Shown here: in pieces, positions 1-4,461 of the stretch
Position numbering within the stretch: position 1 is the first letter of the stretch
Layout: each line of letters opens with the position of its first letter
From: an uncultured Flavobacteriales bacterium
GTDB lineage: Bacteria; Bacteroidota; Bacteroidia; Flavobacteriales; CALTNV01
Assembly: GCA_943845485.1 (NCBI GenBank)
Contig: CALTNV010000107.1
Coordinates: forward strand, 1 to 8,248
DNA: 8,248 bases
Direction: 5' to 3'
Position numbers and translations under genes: made by a program
Notes under the pieces: model-generated
Databases searched by the model: none
Told to the model about the DNA's origin: nothing
What the model saw: the letters and a program-made list of their open reading frames with translations, nothing else

Positions 1-93
1 TTTTCTCAAAGTACTACACTTACAATTTTCAGTGCATTAGAGAGAAACAACGGAAAAAAAATGAGTATTGTAGCGTTGAAGTACTGCAGGTAA
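1..93 (+). CDS. 3' end of an unidentified gene, cut by the window edge
   Basis: Frame 1 is open from the first base to a TAA at 91-93, giving 30 residues with a balanced composition that ends ALKYCR. I do not recognise the family. Frame 3 is also open across this stretch, as far as a stop near 139, but its translation is Lys/Asn/Tyr-rich and looks less like protein. The fragment precedes the tracrRNA terminator, which points the other way, so the two transcripts would converge. It could be the end of a gene next to the CRISPR locus or of a mobile-element gene; nothing here decides. Confidence 0.3.
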   Translation, partial: FSQSTTLTIFSALERNNGKKMSIVALKYCR

Positions 94-117
94 CTTTTTT
101 TTATAAAAATAGTTCCC

Positions 118-155
118 AAAAAAAAGCGACATCAAATTAAATAGGATGCCGCTTT
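118..155 (-). terminator. Intrinsic terminator of the tracrRNA
   Basis: On the minus strand the arm 155-145 (AAAGCGGCATC) pairs with 133-123 (GATGTCGCTTT), with one mismatch and an 11-base loop. The T run from the complement of 118-125 follows directly. The A run on one side and short T stretch on the other could also let it stop plus-strand transcription from the gene ending at 93. Confidence 0.8.
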
Positions 156-212
156 AAATGTTTTCACAACGGAATAATCCTTATTGTGAATTGATTTCAA
201 ATTGTGAATCGA
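118..212 (-). ncRNA. Type II-C CRISPR tracrRNA
   Basis: Read on the minus strand, 210 down to 184 forms a presumed anti-repeat (its complement reads TTGTGAATTGATTTCAAATT, a typical Bacteroidota II-C repeat start). It is followed by AATAAGG, a GGA-TTAT-TCC mini-hairpin and CGTTGTGAAAACA, then a stem of 11 positions and a T run. TTCACAA (163-169 on plus) and TTGTGAA (184-190) form a perfect 7-base inverted repeat around the mini-hairpin. The CAATAAGG core also occurs in the Neisseria type II-C tracrRNA as I recall it. The RNA would pair with crRNA repeats and load Cas9. It is divergent from the cas9 remnant at 342. The 5' end is uncertain, about 203-212. All structural parts look intact although the neighbouring cas9 is destroyed and no array is seen. 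Confidence 0.75.
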
Positions 213-217
213 AAATA
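210..217 (-). promoter_or_regulatory. Possible -7 box of the tracrRNA promoter
   Basis: The minus strand reads TATTTTCG here, one base off the Bacteroidota -7 consensus TAnnTTTG, and would place the RNA start near 203-206, at the anti-repeat. No TTG -33 element is visible at the expected 17-23 base distance, so the call rests on the box and its position only. Confidence 0.3.
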
Positions 218-341
218 CAAAAAAATATTAACATATGTAATTTATATAAAAAAAGATTATTTTTAAGAAAAATTATTGTCTTAATACCCCCTTTTGAAGC
301 GCAATAACATATCAATCATAAAAAATTGACACGTAAAGGCT

Positions 342-647
342 ATGAAAAAAATATTAGGTTTAGACATTGGAACTACTTCTATTGGTTGGGCTTTGGTACT
401 AGAAGCAGAAAATTCAAAAGAGAAATCAGTAATCAGAAAAACGGGCGTAAGAGCAATTCAATATGACAGCTTTCATAAAGTTGAAAAAAATGGTAAAGTA
501 TCAGAATCTAAAAGTCCAAAAGATGATTTTATTGCTGGAAAGGGGTTGTCATCGTGTGCTAGCAGAACTCAAAAAAGAGCAGCAAGACGAAATTTTTAAC
601 GCTATAAACTTAGAAGAAAAAAATTAATTGACGTTTTAGAGGAATAA
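342..647 (+). pseudogene. cas9: Type II-C Cas9, N-terminal remnant
   Basis: Intact Cas9 is the RNA-guided DNA endonuclease of type II CRISPR systems; flavobacterial forms have roughly 1,400 residues. Here 85 residues are open. The start (MKKILGLDIGTTSIGWALV) is the RuvC-I motif with the catalytic Asp at residue 8. Residues 73-85 (RTQKRAARRNF) are the beginning of the Arg-rich bridge helix. The TAA at 597-599 stands where the family has Gln (CAA to TAA is one transition), because the same frame continues with RYKLRRKKLIDVLEE (600-644) exactly as the bridge helix should. A second stop follows at 645-647, after which homology is lost. More than 90 percent of the gene is missing: RuvC-II and III, HNH and the PAM-binding part. 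The remnant cannot cut DNA. It is divergent from the tracrRNA; cas1 and cas2 are absent. Confidence 0.88.
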
Positions 648-858
648 GTGGGATGAGTTCTGAGCAGAAAACAAAAAATATTAGTAGAAAAAGTAAGATT
701 TTTTTTAAATTAACTAGCAAAAAAGTTGCCAAACTTTATCGAATTGGCGAATTGTTGTCACGTTTTTTCAGGTCTAAAACAAAAAAAATACACCTGTTGG
801 GTAAAGAGTATTAAAATGTATACCAACAAAAAAGCCTCACATTTCTGTGAAGCTTTAT
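648..858. other. Decayed stretch after the cas9 remnant
   Basis: No gene can be supported here. In the old cas9 frame there are further stops (654-656, near 710), then an open run up to 869 that does not look like Cas9. Another frame holds a 53-codon, very Lys/Arg-rich ORF from an ATG at 653 to a TAA at 812-814; I recognise nothing in it. An imperfect inverted repeat (TTGCCAA near 727, TTGGCGAA near 744) lies inside it. I read the stretch as leftover DNA from the deletion that removed the rest of the CRISPR-cas locus. Confidence 0.4.
827..856 (-). terminator. Hairpin terminator
   Basis: AAAGCCTCACA (831-841) and TGTGAAGCTTT (846-856) form a stem of 11 positions with one C-A mismatch and a TTTC tetraloop. 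A run of A at 828-833 on the plus strand becomes a T run after the hairpin on the minus strand, so it would stop leftward transcription, for example from the repeat units to its right. No T run follows on the plus strand. Confidence 0.5.
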
Positions 859-974
859 GTGACCTCTAAATGTAAAACGTCTAACTTTTTAGAAGATATT
901 CAACATATTTTATCATCTGACTTTTTTTAAAAAAAGTATTCCCAAAAATAAAAAATTATTCTTGGGAATAAATA
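859..974 (+). repeat. Tandem repeat unit 1 (gene-tail plus hairpin)
   Basis: First of three tandem diverged units, 116 bp. It opens with GTGACC and carries a reading-frame tail (859-930; KTSNFLEDIQHILSSDFF then TAA), followed by an almost perfect hairpin at 937-970. The hairpin arms are TATTCCCAA and TTGGGAATA, with an inner AATAA/TTATT stem and an AAAA loop. The frame is open leftwards to about 805 but has no ATG. The hairpin has A/T runs on its left, so it would terminate minus-strand rather than plus-strand RNA. The protein family of the tail is not recognised. Confidence 0.65.
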
Positions 975-1088
975 GTGACCTATACATGAAAAACGTCTAA
1001 CTTTTCAGAAGATGTCCAACATATCTTATCATCTGATTTTTAAAAAAAACTATTCCCAAGTATAAAAAATTATTCTTGAGAATAAATG
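975..1088 (+). repeat. Tandem repeat unit 2 (gene-tail plus hairpin)
   Basis: Second unit, 114 bp, starting with GTGACC at 975 and closely matching unit 1 base for base. The equivalent tail (990-1043) reads KTSNFSEDVQHILSSDF then TAA, and a TGA at 987-989 closes the frame on its left. The hairpin at 1051-1084 has arms TATTCCCAAG and CTTGAGAATA. One stem mismatch of unit 1 has become a G-C pair, while a different pair is lost. Confidence 0.65.
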
Positions 1089-1157
1089 GTGAGACCAGTA
1101 CTTGAAACTTCATACTTTTTAGACGATTTAAATCATATTTTATCCTTCAACTTTTGA
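1089..1157 (+). repeat. Tandem repeat unit 3 (partial, most diverged)
   Basis: Third unit, beginning GTGAGACC. Its tail reads VRPVLETSYFLDDLNHILSFNF and ends in TGA at 1155-1157; an ATG at 1086 could make it a free 23-residue ORF. No hairpin follows. Against unit 2, changes over the 18 aligned codons fall mostly at third codon positions (about 5, 2 and 9 at positions 1, 2 and 3), and E/D, I/V/L and N/Q exchanges dominate. The tail was therefore probably once coding on the plus strand. Confidence 0.55.
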
Positions 1158-1201
1158 CTATTTAAAATCTAGTAAAAAAATATATTAATGTTATAATATA
1201 A

Positions 1202-1244
1202 CAATACGAATGAATTGAAATTAAATACAAAGTATATCGTATTG
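1202..1244. promoter_or_regulatory. Inverted repeat upstream of mscL
   Basis: CAATACGA at 1202-1209 is repeated inverted as TCGTATTG at 1237-1244, 8 perfect bases separated by 27. A second small palindrome, GTTAT-AAT-ATAAC, lies at 1190-1202. They sit 60-115 bases before the mscL start and could be a regulator site or a folded leader. Nothing else in 1158-1303 is recognisable; no clean TAnnTTTG box was found. Confidence 0.3.
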
Positions 1245-1303
1245 GAAAAAACTAAATAAACAAAAAAATATATAGTATAACTAGTTTTTTGTATTTTTAT
1301 AAT

Positions 1304-1768
1304 ATGAAAATATTTGAGGAATTTAAAGAGTTTGCAGTTAAGGGAAATATGTTTGATATGGCTATTGGAATTATAATAGGAGCTTCATTTAACTCTGTTA
1401 TTGATGTATTAGTTAAAAAAATTTTTTTACCTCCACTATCCTTGTTATCAAACGGAATTAATTTAGAAAACAAAAAAATTATTTTAAGAGAAGCTTTCAA
1501 AAATAGTTTAGGAGACACTACAATAGAAGAAGTGGCTATAAGCTATGGTATTTTAATTGAAACTTTATTAGATTTTTTAATTGTTGGTTTTACTATTTTT
1601 TTTGTCACAAAAATCATTAATAAAAAAAATAAAAAAGCAGAAGATCCAGAGGATAAATCTATTAAAACACCAAAAAACATTGAATTATTAATAAATATTA
1701 ATAAACTATTTGAAGAGCAAAATGAACTTTTACGATCGAAAACAAAAAAAAATATATCAAAGAATTAA
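1304..1768 (+). CDS. mscL: Large-conductance mechanosensitive channel MscL
   Basis: MscL forms a homopentameric inner-membrane pore that opens at high membrane tension and releases solutes during hypo-osmotic shock. The 154-residue product keeps the family plan. An N-terminal amphipathic helix (FEEFKEFAVKGN) is followed by TM1 (about 17-44) with the Gly-rich gate segment MAIGIIIGASF and the PPLS turn. A periplasmic loop (about 49-80) comes next, then TM2 (about 82-103, with DFLIVGFTIFF matching the family's FDFLIV) and a basic linker. A C-terminal helix with LFEEQNELL forms the cytoplasmic bundle. Length is slightly above the 136 of E. coli because of a longer tail. ATG 1304 is preferred over an in-frame TTG at 1289, since it places MKIFEEF at the family's usual start. 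The nuclease gene begins one base after its stop, so both are probably co-transcribed. Confidence 0.93.
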   Translation: MKIFEEFKEFAVKGNMFDMAIGIIIGASFNSVIDVLVKKIFLPPLSLLSNGINLENKKIILREAFKNSLGDTTIEEVAISYGILIETLLDFLIVGFTIFFVTKIINKKNKKAEDPEDKSIKTPKNIELLININKLFEEQNELLRSKTKKNISKN

Positions 1769-1769
1769 T

Positions 1770-2357
1770 ATGAAATATAAATTACTAATCATATTAATAT
1801 TTTTAATAAAGTTTAATACTCAAGCACAATTAAGAAAATCAGTAATTATAAAAAATGATATTTTTAAAGTCAACTATAGTGAAGTGTTGGAACAGCCAGT
1901 TTGGTTAGAGTATAATGTTTTATGCCCTAACGGGAAAGCTAATAGAGGTGGTTTAAATTTCTATGAAGTAAAAGGAATACACACATCGGATGATGATGAT
2001 TACTCTAAAAATATTTGGGATAAAGGACATCTTGCTCCAGCAGCAGCTTTTAATTGTAATAAAGAAACTTTAAGGAAAACATTTTCATACTTAAATTCTG
2101 CTCTACAGCATAAATCTTTGAATAGAGGGGTTTGGAATAGACTAGAAGAGTTTGAAAGAAATCTTGCACTCTTCTATGAAGTGAGAGTCCGAATTGAAGT
2201 TTTATTTGAGGGGGAATGTAAAGTTCTACCGTCAGGTGCAACGGTTCCTTCAGGTTTCATAAAAATAATTAAATGGGGTAATAGAGAAGAGAAATTCTTA
2301 TTTCCAAACTCAGATACAAAAAAAACTAAATGGCAAGATTATCATTTGCTAAAATAA
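1770..2357 (+). CDS. Secreted DNA/RNA non-specific endonuclease (DRGH/NUC family)
   Basis: A 195-residue precursor. Residues 1-20 (MKYKLLIILIFLIKFNTQAQ) are a signal peptide, so the enzyme acts in the periplasm or outside the cell. The NUC (beta-beta-alpha metal) fold is shown by D84-K85-G86-H87, equivalent to DRGH with His87 as general base, followed by LAPAAAF. Then comes LNRGVWNRLE (117-126) with metal ligand Asn118 and conserved Glu126. The family cuts single- and double-stranded DNA and RNA using one Mg ion. Lys replaces the Arg of DRGH, a common variant. The protein is compact for the family but reads to a natural end. The frame extends upstream to 1710 inside mscL, but the signal peptide fixes the start at 1770, directly after the mscL stop. 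No immunity gene is adjacent, which fits a secreted scavenging enzyme better than a toxin. Confidence 0.88.
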   Translation: MKYKLLIILIFLIKFNTQAQLRKSVIIKNDIFKVNYSEVLEQPVWLEYNVLCPNGKANRGGLNFYEVKGIHTSDDDDYSKNIWDKGHLAPAAAFNCNKETLRKTFSYLNSALQHKSLNRGVWNRLEEFERNLALFYEVRVRIEVLFEGECKVLPSGATVPSGFIKIIKWGNREEKFLFPNSDTKKTKWQDYHLLK

Positions 2358-2398
2358 ATAAGTTTAAAAAATTATTTATTTGTTAAATATTTTTTTTT
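2352..2398 (+). terminator. Terminator of the mscL-nuclease unit
   Basis: AAATAAATAA (2352-2361) pairs perfectly with TTATTTATTT (2372-2381) around a 10-base loop. A T run (2390-2398) follows a few bases later. The stem contains only A-T pairs and begins inside the nuclease stop region. Confidence 0.55.
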
Positions 2399-2463
2399 CA
2401 AAATATGTAGTATATTTTAAAGTAGTTAAAAGATTAATAGACCATAATTCAAATATTACTTCT

Positions 2464-2500
2464 AATAACACTTATAGAAACATAAGTATTATTTTTTTAT
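2464..2500 (+). terminator. Second hairpin with T run
   Basis: AATAACACTTAT (2464-2475) and ATAAGTATTATT (2482-2493) form a stem of 12 positions with one mismatch and a 6-base loop, followed by a T-rich tail. It may back up the terminator at 2352-2398 or end a short transcript starting between the two. The rest of 2399-2625 is featureless AT-rich DNA on both strands, with no ORF worth listing. Confidence 0.55.
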
Positions 2501-2625
2501 ATCTCATTTATACATTCAACATTAGTTTTTTTTTACTTCATTCTCAAAATTTCTAAAAATAAATTTCTTGAATAATTATAAAACTATAAACAAAATAAAT
2601 GTAATTATTTCTTATATTTAAGTTT

Positions 2626-2633
2626 TAGATTTG
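2626..2633 (+). promoter_or_regulatory. Bacteroidota-type -7 promoter box of the HEPN-CsgG operon
   Basis: TAGATTTG is an exact match to TAnnTTTG, 46 bases before the ATG at 2680, implying a start near 2638-2640 and a leader of about 40 bases. A good -33 TTG is not visible at the usual distance, so the promoter may be weak or assisted. An imperfect palindrome (AGATTTGTTTATAGATCT) covers the box and start and could be an operator. Confidence 0.5.
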
Positions 2634-2679
2634 TTTATAGATCTGAAAGTTTGCCAAATTTTTAATCTAATTAACTTTT

Positions 2680-4461
2680 ATGTCGAATTTATATTTAAAC
2701 TTAGAGAGTAAAATAGAAATACTTAACAGATTCTTATTGTCAGATTTTGAAATTACAGAGGACTGTTTTAAAGATTATAAATCAATAAAATCAATTTTAT
2801 CATCGAAAATATTAGCTGAAAAATTAAATATTAATTCGGTCTTATTACAACAGTTTGAGGTAGCATTAAACTATTTTAACAAGCATAAAAAAAATGATAA
2901 AGTTTCTAAGGTAGCAGCTTTAAGGCTGATTTCTTGGTTAGACACAATATCTAAAACATCAGGTCAAAACTTTAAAGTAGATATTGAAAAAAATCTTTCA
3001 GATGAAAATCTTGCTATCAAACAAGTTAGAGTTTTAGAGTTGTTATTGAGAGAATTAATTAAATCTCATAACGGTGGTAAAGATAGTTTAGTAGTTAAAC
3101 TGAACTCTCTAATGAAAAAGGAAATTGTTCAGAAATGGATTGATAGTGGAGATGAAACAGGAGTCTTAAGTGGAACTACATTTAGTGAATTGTCAGCTAT
3201 TTTTTTAGATAAACGAATCTTTGCATCCTATGATGATTTATTTAAGCAAGAAAACGGACTTAAGTATGATAAAAATAAAATAAAATCATTACGTTTTTTT
3301 TTAGAAGATATAAGGCTTATTCGAAATACAATTGCTCACAATAAAAAAGTATCTCCAGTTCAAATAGAATTGCTGAATACTTATTATTCAGAAATTATAG
3401 AACCAGTCAAATATGCTAAAATTAATGGATTAACAGAGGTTGACCCTGACTCTTATACAGACATCAGTGACGAAGAGGTTAAAACGTATGTCAAGAGTAT
3501 TGAAGAAGATTTAAGCGAAGTCAAAGAAGGTCTTGATGAATTATCATCTAAAATTGATGAAGGATTTACAAAAGTCTTAAATGACACCAACACGTTAAAA
3601 GATGTAAGTAAAAAAAACCAATCAACACTTAAATATATTTTTGGTGGGGTGGTAATAGTTTTAATATTGATTTCGGGATTGTTATACACAACTAATAATA
3701 ATAGTTCAAATACTGAAACTATCAAAGATGATTTAAAGGACGTCAAAGAAATTATTTCTGGAGATTCTGAGTTGAAAAACATGAACAACTCTAGTGACTT
3801 AAATATAGTTAAGGATTTGAATGAAAAGACTCTAGATATAGAGTCTAAGAGATTAGCTATTATATACTTTGATAACACGTCTGAGGAAGCTAGATTAAAC
3901 AAATTAAAAAAAGGTTTGGCAGGTATGTTAATTTCAGATTTATCAAATGTTAATATGATTGATATAGTTGAACGGGATAGAATAGAAGAAATACTAAATG
4001 AGCAGAAATTAAATAATAGTGAAAAATTTGATCAAAATTCTGCATCTCAAGTTGGTAAGCTACTGGGAGCAGAAATGATTTTAACTGGTGCTTATTTTGA
4101 GATGTTTGGTAGCTTTAGAATTGATGCTAGATTTATTGATGTAGAAACTGGTAAAATATTAAAATCTGAGGGTGTTGACGGTAAATCTTCAAATTTTTTC
4201 AAACTTGAAAAACAACTAATTTGGAAAATTATTAAGAACTTAGAAATCACTCTCTCTGATAAAGAAAGAAAAGCCATAGAAGAGCGTCAAAAAAATCAAA
4301 ATATATCTTATGAAGATGCATTGCTTTTCTCTCAAGCATTAGAGGAAATTGATTCAGGTAATAATGTTGAAGCTATAAAATTACTAGAAAGAGTTCTTGC
4401 CAATAATCCTAAATTCAAAACTGCTTTGGATGAATTAAATAAGCTAAAAACAAATGTTTAA
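2680..4461 (+). CDS. HEPN-motif, single-TM, CsgG/FlgO-like fusion protein with TPR-like tail
   Basis: 593 residues, first gene of the operon. The N-terminal helical part (about 1-245) contains IRLIRNTIAHNKK. R215-N216-xxx-H220 is the Rx4H signature of HEPN domains, most of which are RNases or derived from them; the context resembles Swt1-type HEPN. A charged coiled-coil stretch (about 262-312) leads to one transmembrane helix (about 318-336). Lys residues precede the helix and Asn/Ser follow it, so the N-terminus should be cytoplasmic. After a linker, residues 390-500 (RLAIIYFDNTS, ERDRIEEIL, LLGAEMILTGAYF, ARFIDVETGKIL) match the CsgG/FlgO/LpoB fold that works in the periplasm. Residues 543-590 look like one TPR unit. 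The whole arrangement suggests signalling between periplasm and a cytoplasmic HEPN effector; that function, and RNase activity, are inferred. No function has been assigned to this architecture that I know of. There is no Shine-Dalgarno sequence, as usual for the group. Confidence 0.85.
   Translation: MSNLYLNLESKIEILNRFLLSDFEITEDCFKDYKSIKSILSSKILAEKLNINSVLLQQFEVALNYFNKHKKNDKVSKVAALRLISWLDTISKTSGQNFKVDIEKNLSDENLAIKQVRVLELLLRELIKSHNGGKDSLVVKLNSLMKKEIVQKWIDSGDETGVLSGTTFSELSAIFLDKRIFASYDDLFKQENGLKYDKNKIKSLRFFLEDIRLIRNTIAHNKKVSPVQIELLNTYYSEIIEPVKYAKINGLTEVDPDSYTDISDEEVKTYVKSIEEDLSEVKEGLDELSSKIDEGFTKVLNDTNTLKDVSKKNQSTLKYIFGGVVIVLILISGLLYTTNNNSSNTETIKDDLKDVKEIISGDSELKNMNNSSDLNIVKDLNEKTLDIESKRLAIIYFDNTSEEARLNKLKKGLAGMLISDLSNVNMIDIVERDRIEEILNEQKLNNSEKFDQNSASQVGKLLGAEMILTGAYFEMFGSFRIDARFIDVETGKILKSEGVDGKSSNFFKLEKQLIWKIIKNLEITLSDKERKAIEERQKNQNISYEDALLFSQALEEIDSGNNVEAIKLLERVLANNPKFKTALDELNKLKTNV

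Noticed and set aside
30..60. A last CRISPR repeat ending in AAACAAC before the gene end at 93
   Set aside because: Only a few bases resemble a repeat end, no second copy exists, and it does not pair with the tracrRNA anti-repeat.
342..599. A functional 85-residue Cas9 mini-protein
   Set aside because: It ends in the middle of the bridge helix and the old frame continues after the stop, so it is a broken gene, not a designed short form.
653..814. 53-codon basic ORF starting at ATG 653 after the cas9 remnant
   Set aside because: Very Lys/Arg-rich, no recognised motif, no promoter, and lies in a decayed stretch where such runs arise by chance; kept only as part of the region description.
859..1088. 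CRISPR array
   Set aside because: Units are whole-length similar at a 114-116 bp period without short conserved repeats separated by unique spacers, and they do not match the anti-repeat of the tracrRNA.
1289..1303. TTG start for mscL giving five extra residues
   Set aside because: The ATG at 1304 fits the family N-terminus; MYFYN is not found in MscL proteins.
1710..1769. Upstream ATG of the nuclease inside mscL
   Set aside because: It would place 20 charged residues before a clear signal peptide starting at ATG 1770.
3453..3902. 149-codon minus-strand ORF inside the HEPN-CsgG gene
   Set aside because: Ser/Leu/Phe-rich shadow of an AT-rich coding strand; the plus-strand frame has clear domains.
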